Origin: Chloroflexota bacterium
Lineage (GTDB): Bacteria > Chloroflexota > Anaerolineae > Aggregatilineales > UBA2796
DNA length: 16,736 nucleotides
Assembly (NCBI GenBank): GCA_017743585.1
Contig: JAGHYP010000024.1
Coordinates: forward strand, 1 to 16,736
Direction: 5' to 3'
The notes under the pieces were generated by a model. It searched no databases. It was not told the origin of the DNA and saw nothing but the letters and a program-made list of their open reading frames with translations. This document shows, piece after piece, positions 1 through 5,751 of this stretch. Position numbers and translations under genes: made by a program. How positions within the stretch are numbered: position 1 is the first letter of the stretch; every line of letters starts with the position of its first letter.

Positions 1-1209
1 ATACAACGCGTCGGTGTCCTATCTTTGGCAATTCTGCTGTTGATCGGCGGCTTTGGCGCGGCGCTCGCCCAAGAATCTGTCACGGTCATCACCACAACGC
101 TGCTGCGGCTGCGCAGCGGCCCCGGCACAACTTATTCTGAGATCGCCTTGCTGAGAGCGGGCACGACTTTGCACGCCTTTGCGCGCAGCGCCGACTCGGC
201 GTGGTTGCGCGTGCGCTACGGCAGCACTGCAGGCTGGGTCGCCGTGCGCTACCTGCGCGTTCAGGGCGACTGGCGAGCGCTGCCCGTTCACAGCGCCGCT
301 GATCCGATCTCCGACGGCGCGGCTGAGCTGCCATCGCAGCCGAAGAACGGCGACCTTTTGGGCATCTCGCTTTACGCGCAGACTGAGGCGACGAACTATT
401 ATCGGATCACGTATTTCAGCGACGGCCTGCGCATCAACGGCTTCCTGACCGAGCCGCGCCGCGAAGGAACTTTCCCTGCCCTGATCTACAACCGCGGCGG
501 CAATCGGGACGTCGGCGCGTTGCGCGGCTATGAGTTCATCCCGTTCGCAGAAGCGGGCTTTGTAGTGGTCGCTTCGCAGTATCGCGGCGGCGGCGGCAGC
601 GAAGGCTTCGATAATCTCGGCGGCGCCGATGTAAACGACGTGCTGAACCTGATCCCGCTCTTGCAGAGTCGCCCTAACGTGGATATGGATCGGATTGCCA
701 TGTTCGGCAGCTCGCGCGGCGCGCTGATGACCTACATCGCCTTGCGGCGGCTCGGTAGCGCGATCAAGGTGGCGGCGACCACCAGTGGCCTGGCAGATTT
801 GTTCATGTGGGCAAAAGAGCGCCCCGATCTAGAGAGCGGCGCGTACTTGGAGCTAATCGGCGCTGATACGCGTAGCAATCCCGCCGCCTTCCGCGAGCGC
901 AGCGCCACCTATTGGGCGGCCGAGATCAGCACGCCGCTCTTGCTGATTCACGGCGATGCCGATACTGAGGTCTCAGTGGAGCAATCGCGGGCGCTGTTCA
1001 ATCGGATGCGCGCTGCGGGACGCACTGTGCAGTTGCTGATCGTCGCTGGCGGCGATCATGGCTTGCTGAACGCTGAAGAGGGCATTCCAAGCGCGCTGGC
1101 GTGGTTTGCGCGCTACTTGCAGCGCGACGGCGAGAACTTCGACTACAATCTTCTGAGGCCTGCTATTGACGAGGCGAGAGCGATTGTGCGCAGCGCGCTC
1201 GGCTACTAG
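1..1209 (+). CDS. Secreted SH3b-domain alpha/beta hydrolase (S9-like), 5' partial
   Basis: The frame is open from base 1, so the start lies outside the window; the TTG at 25 is internal to the signal peptide. Numbering from the first visible codon, residues 9-23 are a hydrophobic core ending in Ala-Leu-Ala before Gln, a signal peptidase I site, so the protein is probably exported. Residues about 28-90 look like a bacterial SH3 domain (LRLRSGPGT, then WLRVRY and GWVAVRYL), often a cell-wall or glycan-binding module. Residues about 115-395 form an alpha/beta hydrolase: nucleophile elbow GSSRG with Ser238, Asp321 in HGDADTEV and His353 in GGDHG, in the order of dienelactone hydrolase/prolyl-oligopeptidase (S9) proteins. 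The full triad suggests an active esterase or peptidase; substrate unknown. A gap of 99 bp separates it from the next gene. Fold confidence is high, function is not resolved. Confidence 0.85.
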   Translation: MQRVGVLSLAILLLIGGFGAALAQESVTVITTTLLRLRSGPGTTYSEIALLRAGTTLHAFARSADSAWLRVRYGSTAGWVAVRYLRVQGDWRALPVHSAADPISDGAAELPSQPKNGDLLGISLYAQTEATNYYRITYFSDGLRINGFLTEPRREGTFPALIYNRGGNRDVGALRGYEFIPFAEAGFVVVASQYRGGGGSEGFDNLGGADVNDVLNLIPLLQSRPNVDMDRIAMFGSSRGALMTYIALRRLGSAIKVAATTSGLADLFMWAKERPDLESGAYLELIGADTRSNPAAFRERSATYWAAEISTPLLLIHGDADTEVSVEQSRALFNRMRAAGRTVQLLIVAGGDHGLLNAEEGIPSALAWFARYLQRDGENFDYNLLRPAIDEARAIVRSALGY

Positions 1210-1294
1210 CCGATAAGCCTGAGCCAACCGGTCTAAATTAGGCGCTCGTGCTGCCACGCGCCTTTGCACACACGGCTAGAATGGCTTCTGAGGT

Positions 1295-1300
1295 GAGGAG
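1295..1300 (+). promoter_or_regulatory. Shine-Dalgarno of the FmdB-like gene
   Basis: GAGGAG lies 8 nt before the ATG at 1309, within the purine-rich run AGGTGAGGAGAA. It fixes the start of the small zinc-ribbon gene. Confidence 0.7.
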
Positions 1301-1308
1301 AACAAGAC

Positions 1309-1551
1309 ATGCCGATTTACGAATACGTCTGCCAGACTTGTAACGAGACCTTTGAGAAGCGCGTGAGCGCTGATAAAGCTGACGAAGTGGCTTGTCCTGA
1401 GTGCGGCGCGCCGAACGCCAAGCGCAAGCTCTCGCGCGTTGTGGTGCAAATTGGCGAGATCAGCCTGCGCGGCGCAGCGAGCCAACGCAGCGACTCAGCG
1501 CAGACTTGTGCTTGTGGCACAGGCCTGTGCGGTCTGCCGAGCGAGAACTGA
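1309..1551 (+). CDS. FmdB-family putative regulatory zinc-ribbon protein
   Basis: An 80-residue protein opening with the family signature MPIYEYVC. Two CxxC knuckles, Cys8/Cys11 and Cys29/Cys32, make the single zinc ribbon of the FmdB/CxxC_CxxC_SSSS family (named after a gene near formamidase in Methylophilus; the molecular role is not established). After the ribbon the chain is polar and ends with three more cysteines (67, 69 and 74) in a Gly-rich stretch, which the core family does not need and which could bind a second metal. The start is supported by a good Shine-Dalgarno sequence 8 nt upstream. It seems to be a single-gene unit: it begins 99 bp after the hydrolase and its stop codon forms part of a hairpin. 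Family assignment is firm, function is not. Confidence 0.85.
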   Translation: MPIYEYVCQTCNETFEKRVSADKADEVACPECGAPNAKRKLSRVVVQIGEISLRGAASQRSDSAQTCACGTGLCGLPSEN

Positions 1552-1576
1552 GGCCGCGCGCGGGAAACCGGCCTCA
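1549..1576 (+). terminator. Hairpin overlapping the FmdB-like stop codon
   Basis: TGAGGCCG (1549-1556) and CGGCCTCA (1569-1576) are perfect complements around a 12-nt loop; the first three bases are the TGA stop. No T-run follows, so this is terminator-like rather than a canonical intrinsic terminator. It may act as a 3'-end stabiliser. Confidence 0.45.
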
Positions 1577-1581
1577 CCTGC

Positions 1582-1593
1582 ATCAGCGCTGAT
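1582..1593. repeat. 12-bp perfect palindrome
   Basis: ATCAGCGCTGAT is a perfect palindrome. The 11-mer GCATCAGCGCT that contains its left half (1580-1590) recurs at 1688-1698 in the same intergenic region. It could be a dimeric regulator site. The words AGCGCT and CAGCGC are common in this genome's coding DNA, so chance is possible. Confidence 0.35.
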
Positions 1594-1611
1594 AGAGTCC
1601 TAATAAAGTGT

Positions 1612-1640
1612 AGCCGCGCCCCTCGAATCAACGCGCGGCT
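1612..1640. repeat. Inverted repeat, 8-bp GC-rich stem
   Basis: AGCCGCGC (1612-1619) pairs with GCGCGGCT (1633-1640) around a 13-nt loop. It is the second of three strong hairpins between the FmdB-like gene and the lipoprotein gene. It may belong to the 3' end of the upstream transcript or to an unannotated small RNA. Confidence 0.4.
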
Positions 1641-1725
1641 TGGCAGTCTTGTGCGCCGGCAGCGTGCCAGCGGGCGAGTTCGCTACCGCATCAGCGCTCA
1701 ATTCGGTCCGCCTGATTCAGCGCGC

Positions 1726-1751
1726 TGTGCTTCGCTCAGGCGCGAAGCACA
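1726..1751. repeat. Inverted repeat, 10-bp stem, upstream of the lipoprotein promoter
   Basis: TGTGCTTCGC (1726-1735) and GCGAAGCACA (1742-1751) are perfect complements around the 6-nt loop TCAGGC. It lies about 30 bp upstream of a TATAAT box, so it is either the last terminator-like hairpin of the upstream unit or a protein-binding site for the downstream promoter. No T-run follows on either strand. Confidence 0.5.
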
Positions 1752-1757
1752 CACAGC

Positions 1758-1787
1758 CATATCAAGCATATCAAGACGTGCTATAAT
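1758..1787 (+). promoter_or_regulatory. Promoter of the lipoprotein gene with tandem 9-bp repeat
   Basis: TATAAT at 1782-1787 is a perfect -10 box, 34 bp before the ATG at 1822. No TTGACA-like -35 stands at the usual distance. Instead CATATCAAG is repeated exactly in tandem (1758-1766 and 1767-1775) across the -35 region, ending 6 bp before the -10. A directly repeated site there suggests an activator-dependent promoter; this is inference. Confidence 0.55.
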
Positions 1788-1810
1788 TCGGCACGCCAAT
1801 GCGCTTAGGC

Positions 1811-1815
1811 GGAGG
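1811..1815 (+). promoter_or_regulatory. Shine-Dalgarno of the lipoprotein gene
   Basis: GGAGG, within GGCGGAGGAG, lies 6 nt before the ATG at 1822. It is the strongest ribosome binding site on the plus strand here and decides the start. Confidence 0.75.
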
Positions 1816-1821
1816 AGTTGA

Positions 1822-2658
1822 ATGCTCATCTGGCGAAGATTTGCCGTTCTGTGCAGTGTCCTGCTCGCAGCTGCCTGCGGCGCTGCCGCGCCTGAACCGA
1901 ATCCAGCCGCGCAGCCACAAGGCGAGGTGATCAGCTGGGATCGCAATCCGAACACGATTGTGATGCGCCTTGATCGGATCATCCTGAACGAATCGCCGCG
2001 CGAGCGCTTGAATCGCCTGCCGGCCTGCACCCTCTACGGCGATGGACGGCTGATATGGGTCAGTTTTGTGCCGCCGGGCGGCGAGGAAGTCTCTGAGACT
2101 TACCTCGATGAAGTGACCATGCGCAGCTTCCTTGAATTCATCATCCGCGACCTGAATTTCTACGATCTGCCCGACCTTGCGGCGCAAGAATTTCCGCCGA
2201 GCGAAGATGCCGCGCAGGAGAGCCTGACTTTGAACGTCTCGCGCGGCCTGCGCACCATTCGCAGCTACCGCGGCTGGGCGAACAACGCTTACATCGCCAT
2301 TTTGGAGCGCTGCCGCACTATCAATCCACAACGCGCGCTGTTCGTGCCAGCCGGCGCTTGGATCACGGTCTACGAAGAGCCGCGCAACCCCGCTCTGCCT
2401 GAAGTCGGTTGGCCGCTTACGGCGCCCTTTCGCCTAGCTGAGGTGGCCGCCAGCGGCGAAGCGCGCTGGATCAGCGGCGTGGCGCTGGCGCAACTGTGGA
2501 ACTACGAACGGCAGACGCAAGGGCGCATTCAGTGGATCGAGAACAACGTTGCCTATCGCGTGGCGATCCAAGTGCCGAATATCTCGCGCGATTCGCCGCC
2601 CGCCCCGCCCGGCAGCGAGACGCCAACGCCTGCGCCAACTCCGACGTGGCCCTCCTGA
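1822..2658 (+). CDS. Putative lipoprotein of unknown function
   Basis: A 278-residue protein with a lipoprotein signal peptide: Arg5-Arg6, a hydrophobic core, then a lipobox ending Ala-Ala-Ala-Cys19. It is therefore probably lipid-anchored outside the cytoplasmic membrane. After a Pro/Ala-rich spacer (21-33), residues about 36-250 form a mostly beta extracytoplasmic domain that includes ACTLYGDGRLIW (68-79), a strand-turn-strand pattern seen in some uncharacterised bacterial lipoproteins. Cys69 and Cys164 could form a disulfide. The C-terminus (about 255-278) is a Pro/Thr tail of the kind seen in extracellular Chloroflexota proteins. It has its own promoter and a strong ribosome site and sits alone between hairpin-rich DNA and the receptor operon. 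I do not recognise the family, and no catalytic motif is evident. Confidence 0.8.
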   Translation: MLIWRRFAVLCSVLLAAACGAAAPEPNPAAQPQGEVISWDRNPNTIVMRLDRIILNESPRERLNRLPACTLYGDGRLIWVSFVPPGGEEVSETYLDEVTMRSFLEFIIRDLNFYDLPDLAAQEFPPSEDAAQESLTLNVSRGLRTIRSYRGWANNAYIAILERCRTINPQRALFVPAGAWITVYEEPRNPALPEVGWPLTAPFRLAEVAASGEARWISGVALAQLWNYERQTQGRIQWIENNVAYRVAIQVPNISRDSPPAPPGSETPTPAPTPTWPS

Positions 2659-2672
2659 AAGCTAAGCGCTGA

Positions 2673-2685
2673 AGTGTGTTACACT
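2673..2685 (+). promoter_or_regulatory. Possible promoter of the c-di-AMP receptor operon
   Basis: TACACT (2680-2685) is a 4/6 match to the -10 box and lies about 47 bp before the ATG at 2732. CTGAAA at 2655-2660 is a weak -35 at a long 19-bp spacing. The same bases form a small inverted repeat, AGTGT-GTT-ACACT, which could be an operator half-pair or chance. A promoter is expected here because this is the only gap before six tightly packed genes. Confidence 0.3.
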
Positions 2686-2731
2686 CATCGCACATCTGGC
2701 GCACGCGCCCTTGCAGGGAATATCATTAGCC

Positions 2732-3058
2732 ATGAAGCTGATTGTGGCGGCCGTTCAGGATCAAGACTCAGATTATGTCGTGAGCAAGCTGACTGAAAAA
2801 GGCTACCGCGTGACGCAGATCGGCTCGACGGGCGGCTTTTTGCGGCAAGGCAATACCACGCTCTTGGTCGGCGTGGAAGATGCGCACGTTGAAACAGTCG
2901 TCAGCTTGCTCACGGCCTCCACTCAGCGCCGTATGCGCTACATGCCAATGGCGACCGGCACAACGCCCAGCGGGATGACGCTCTACAACTACGTCGAGGT
3001 TGAAGTTGGCGGCGCGACCATTTTCGTCTTGGACGTTGAGCATTTTGAGCAAATCTAG
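2732..3058 (+). CDS. Cyclic-di-AMP receptor, PII-like DUF970 family (long paralogue)
   Basis: A 108-residue cytoplasmic protein opening MKLIVAAVQDQD, typical of the DarA/PstA (YaaQ, DUF970) family of trimeric PII-like proteins that bind cyclic di-AMP. The family loop TGGFLRQGNTT (residues about 33-43) and LLVGVED after it are intact; these line the nucleotide site in characterised members. Residues about 65-90 (RRMRYMPMATG onward) are the long variable loop, equivalent to the PII T/B-loop, followed by ATIFVLDVEHFEQI. The ATG at 2732 was preferred over a TTG at 2711 because the protein then starts at the family N-terminus. It is the first gene of an apparent operon with a second paralogue 15 bp downstream. 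Binding of c-di-AMP is inferred from family; the downstream target is unknown. Confidence 0.85.
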   Translation: MKLIVAAVQDQDSDYVVSKLTEKGYRVTQIGSTGGFLRQGNTTLLVGVEDAHVETVVSLLTASTQRRMRYMPMATGTTPSGMTLYNYVEVEVGGATIFVLDVEHFEQI

Positions 3059-3073
3059 CAGAGATGGTCACCT

Positions 3074-3343
3074 ATGAAGAAGCTCGTTATCGCCATCATC
3101 ATGGCGGATGCGGTTGAAGCCACTTCGCGCGCGCTGGTGGAGCGGAAATTCCCTGTCACGCAGATCGCCAGCATGGGCGGCTTTTTGCGGCGCGGCAACA
3201 CCACATTGGTCATCGGCGTGGACGAAGCACAAGTGGAAGACGTGATCGCCGCCATCCGCGAAGCGTGCGCGCCATACAGCAAAGGCGACCATCACGCTGC
3301 TACGCTGTTCGTATTGAATGCAGCACAATTCATCCAGATATGA
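3074..3343 (+). CDS. Cyclic-di-AMP receptor-like PII protein (short paralogue)
   Basis: An 89-residue paralogue of the preceding gene. MKKLVIAIIMADAVEAT aligns with the first paralogue's N-terminus, and MGGFLRRGNTTLVIGVDE (residues about 34-51) with its binding loop; at the DNA level both share the 17-mer at 2830-2846 and 3175-3191. The protein is shorter because the long loop is cut down: about 18 residues (ACAPYSKGDHHA) replace about 36 before ATLFVL. It therefore keeps the ligand-loop signature but should have lost or changed the protein-contact loop. It could form hetero-trimers with the long form or act as a separate sensor; this is inference. Its TGA stop overlaps the queA start (ATGA). 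Confidence 0.82.
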   Translation: MKKLVIAIIMADAVEATSRALVERKFPVTQIASMGGFLRRGNTTLVIGVDEAQVEDVIAAIREACAPYSKGDHHAATLFVLNAAQFIQI

Positions 3344-4437
3344 GCGTGCCGACTTGCCGTCTTGAAGATTTCGATTACGCGCTGCCGCCTGAGCGCATCG
3401 CGCAGACGGCGGTCGAGCCGCGCGACGCAGCGCGACTTTTGGTGGTGCATCGGCAAGACGGCGCGCTCGAGCATCGCACCTTCCGCGATCTGCCCGAATA
3501 TCTGACGCCGGACGACGCGCTCGTCCTGAACCAGACGCGCGTCATCCCAGCGCGGCTGCAGGCGCGCAAAGTGCCGAGCGGCGGCGCAGTTGAGATTCTG
3601 CTCGCGCAAAAACTGAGCGCTGAGCGCTGGCTGGCGCTCCTGGGCGGCAAACGTCTGACGGTCGGCACGCGCTTGCGGCTGGAAGGCGCGCCTGAGGTTC
3701 AGGCGGAAATCTGCGAAGTGCGCGAGGGCGCGCAGCGCGTGCTTCAGTTCAACGCGCCAATCGAGCTATACCTGCAGCAGATCGGCGAATTGCCGCTGCC
3801 GCCATACGTCCGTCAAAAGCTGAGCGATCCCGAGCGCTATCAGACGGTCTACGGCCGTGTGGAAGGCTCGGCGGCGGCGCCGACCGCTGGCTTGCACTTC
3901 ACGCCTGAGCTGCTCTCGTGCATCCGCGCAATGGGCGTGCCAATCGTCTACTGCACCTTGCACGTCGGTCTTGGCACGTTTTTGCCGTTGCGCGAGGAGC
4001 AAATCGCGGCGCGCCGCTTGCACGCCGAATACGCTGAGCTATCGCCTGAGGCTGCCGAGCAGCTGAACGAGGTCAAGCTGCGCGGCGGGCGCCTTTTCGC
4101 CGTCGGCACGACCACAATGCGCACCCTAGAGACGGCAGCGCTCTACGCGCTCGGCACGCCGCCTGAGCAACTGCACAGCGCCGGCTACGAAGCAGCTGAG
4201 CGCTGCGCTCAGCGTCCGTTGAGCCCCTTCAGCGCACAGACTGAGCTGTTCATCATGCCTGGCTTCCGGTTCCGCGCTGTGGACGCGCTCATCACCAATT
4301 TTCATCTGCCCAAGTCATCGCTGCTGATGTTGGTGAGCGCCTTCGCCGGGCGCGAGCTGACCCTGCGCGCGTATCAGGTCGCCATCGAGGCGCAGTATCG
4401 CTTCTACAGCCTAGGCGACGCAATGCTGATCCTATAG
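3340..4437 (+). CDS. queA: S-adenosylmethionine:tRNA ribosyltransferase-isomerase
   Basis: QueA transfers and isomerises the ribose of S-adenosylmethionine onto 7-aminomethyl-7-deazaguanine at tRNA position 34, giving epoxyqueuosine (tRNAs with GUN anticodons). The 365-residue protein is slightly longer than the usual 340-350. Signatures in order: FDYALPPERIAQ (11-22), LNQTRVIPARL (63-73), PTAGLHFTPELL (181-192), LHVGLGTFLPL (207-217), HAEYAEL (228-234), AVGTTTMRTLE (254-264) and DALITNFHLPKSSLLMLVSA (315-334). The ATG at 3340 overlaps the previous stop as ATGA and has no clear Shine-Dalgarno, so translation is probably coupled to the short receptor gene. In-frame codons upstream reach back to 3265 but lie inside the receptor gene. 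No other queuosine gene is in the window. Confidence 0.95.
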   Translation: MSVPTCRLEDFDYALPPERIAQTAVEPRDAARLLVVHRQDGALEHRTFRDLPEYLTPDDALVLNQTRVIPARLQARKVPSGGAVEILLAQKLSAERWLALLGGKRLTVGTRLRLEGAPEVQAEICEVREGAQRVLQFNAPIELYLQQIGELPLPPYVRQKLSDPERYQTVYGRVEGSAAAPTAGLHFTPELLSCIRAMGVPIVYCTLHVGLGTFLPLREEQIAARRLHAEYAELSPEAAEQLNEVKLRGGRLFAVGTTTMRTLETAALYALGTPPEQLHSAGYEAAERCAQRPLSPFSAQTELFIMPGFRFRAVDALITNFHLPKSSLLMLVSAFAGRELTLRAYQVAIEAQYRFYSLGDAMLIL

Positions 4438-4446
4438 GGGCGCGCT

Positions 4447-5136
4447 ATGCTGCTGGCTCTGGATACCGCAACGCGCACAGTGAGCTTAGCGTTGCACGAC
4501 GGCGCCGCGATATACGCTGAGCATACTTGGCAGACCGAGAGCCATCACACGGTTGAGCTTGTGCCGGCCATTCAAAGCGCCTTGCGGCAAGCGCGCTTGA
4601 GTCCGCGCGATCTGACGCATCTCGCCGTTGCGCAAGGGCCTGGCTCGTTCAGCGGCTTGCGCGTCGGCTTCAGCGTGGCGCAGAGCTTCGCGCTTGCCTT
4701 GAACTTGCCGCTGCTGGCGATTCCGACTCTAGAGATCGTGGCGGCAGCGCAGCCGCCGCTGACCGAGCGCTTGATCGTCTTCGCACAGGCGGGGCGCGGC
4801 AGGGTGTGCGGCGCCGCCTATGTCTGGTCTGCACAGGAGTGGCGGATCGCAAGCGAGACGCGCATCGAGACCCCGCTAGCGCTCTTCGAGATGTTCAGCG
4901 CGCCGCACACGCCAACGCGCCTGGCAGGCGAGGCAGATCACAGCGTCTATCAGGCAGTTCACACGCTGAACGCTACGCGAGGGCGTCAACTGCAGCTCGC
5001 CACGCCTGCCTGGTCGCTGCGGCGCGCTGCCTTTTTGGCTGAGCGCGCTTGGGCGCGCTTTCGAGACGGCGAGTCGGGCGATCCACTACGCGCTGTGCCT
5101 TTCTATTTGCATCAGCCGGGCGTGCCGCATCCGTGA
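4447..5136 (+). CDS. tsaB: tRNA threonylcarbamoyladenosine biosynthesis protein TsaB
   Basis: TsaB is the non-catalytic partner that dimerises with TsaD, and with TsaE forms the complex that puts threonylcarbamoyl on A37 of ANN-decoding tRNAs. The 229-residue protein starts MLLALDTATRT, the ASKHA-fold N-terminus, and has ESHHTVELVP (31-40) and the TsaB signature GPGSFSGLRVG (64-74), followed by the Ala-rich helix AQSFALALNLPLLAI. The C-terminal half is less conserved, as in the family. It starts 9 bp after queA, and AGGGG around the queA stop (4436-4440) can serve as ribosome site. The rimI-like gene follows 25 bp later, the common tsaB-rimI order; tsaD and tsaE are not in the window. Confidence 0.93.
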   Translation: MLLALDTATRTVSLALHDGAAIYAEHTWQTESHHTVELVPAIQSALRQARLSPRDLTHLAVAQGPGSFSGLRVGFSVAQSFALALNLPLLAIPTLEIVAAAQPPLTERLIVFAQAGRGRVCGAAYVWSAQEWRIASETRIETPLALFEMFSAPHTPTRLAGEADHSVYQAVHTLNATRGRQLQLATPAWSLRRAAFLAERAWARFRDGESGDPLRAVPFYLHQPGVPHP

Positions 5137-5161
5137 GAAGCATCCATGAGGATGAGAGAGA

Positions 5162-5725
5162 ATGTACACGCTACGCTACATGCGCTTGCAGGACATTCCG
5201 CACGTGATGCAGATCGATCAGCTCGCCTTCCAGACGCCTTGGTCGATGAATTCATACGTCTTCGAGATCAACGATAACCGCAGCGCGCACATGGTCGTCT
5301 TGGAAAAAGCGGCTGAGCTGCCGATCATCGTCGGCTATGGCGGCATGTGGCTGATCGAAGGCGAGGCGCACATCAGCACCATCGCCATACATCCCGATTG
5401 GCGCGGACAAGGCTTGGGCGAAGTGGTATTGGCAGGCATGGTGCTGCGCAGCATGGCTCTGGGCGCCACTTACAGCGTCTTAGAAGTGCGCGTGAGCAAT
5501 GTGCCCGCCATCAATCTCTATCGAAAGTATGAGTTTCAGATCGTGAGCGTGCGCAAGGGCTATTACCGCAATAATAACGAGGACGCCTATCTGATGCACT
5601 TGACGCCGCTCGACGCAGCCTATGCAGAGCGCTTCTCAGCGCGCTGGCGAGCCTTGCAAGCGCGCGTCGCCTTCACCGACCTGCTCTCGCAAGGGCGTCC
5701 TAACAGCCATCAATTGAACACTTAA
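5162..5725 (+). CDS. rimI: RimI-like GNAT N-acetyltransferase
   Basis: A 187-residue GNAT-fold acetyltransferase. RimI proteins acetylate the N-terminal alanine of ribosomal protein S18 using acetyl-CoA. Features: YTLRYMRLQDIPHVMQID (2-19), the first strand and helix; ISTIAIHPDWRGQGLG (71-86), whose RGQGLG loop binds the CoA pyrophosphate; LEVRVSNVPAINLYRKYEF (107-125), the RimI-typical strand and helix with the Asn and Tyr expected near the active site; and EDAYLMHL (140-147), where the core ends. About 40 charged residues follow, beyond the usual 150-160 of RimI. A purine-rich leader (AGGATGAGAGAGA) precedes the ATG. Position after tsaB supports RimI over other GNATs, but the substrate could be another N-terminus. 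Confidence 0.82.
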   Translation: MYTLRYMRLQDIPHVMQIDQLAFQTPWSMNSYVFEINDNRSAHMVVLEKAAELPIIVGYGGMWLIEGEAHISTIAIHPDWRGQGLGEVVLAGMVLRSMALGATYSVLEVRVSNVPAINLYRKYEFQIVSVRKGYYRNNNEDAYLMHLTPLDAAYAERFSARWRALQARVAFTDLLSQGRPNSHQLNT

Positions 5726-5736
5726 GCGAGGAGCAT

Positions 5737-5751
5737 ATGGCTTATGATTGA
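5737..5751 (+). other. Four-codon micro-ORF overlapping the glycosylase start
   Basis: ATG GCT TAT GAT TGA encodes MAYD and overlaps the ATG at 5744 in another frame. The GAGGAG at 5728-5733 serves both starts: it is slightly too close to 5737 and slightly far from 5744. Ribosomes starting at 5737 would end just past the real start, so it could tune glycosylase translation. It may equally be chance. Confidence 0.2.

Noticed and set aside
1771..2331. Minus-strand open frame of 186 codons
   Set aside because: It is a GC-driven shadow of the lipoprotein gene, without a start signal or recognisable domain.
2698..2709. GGCGC-AC-GCGCC hairpin before the receptor operon
   Set aside because: The stem is short with a 2-nt loop, and GCGC words are very common here; there is no resemblance to a c-di-AMP riboswitch.
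2711..2731. TTG start adding 7 residues to the first receptor
   Set aside because: The ATG at 2732 gives the conserved family N-terminus MKLIVA.
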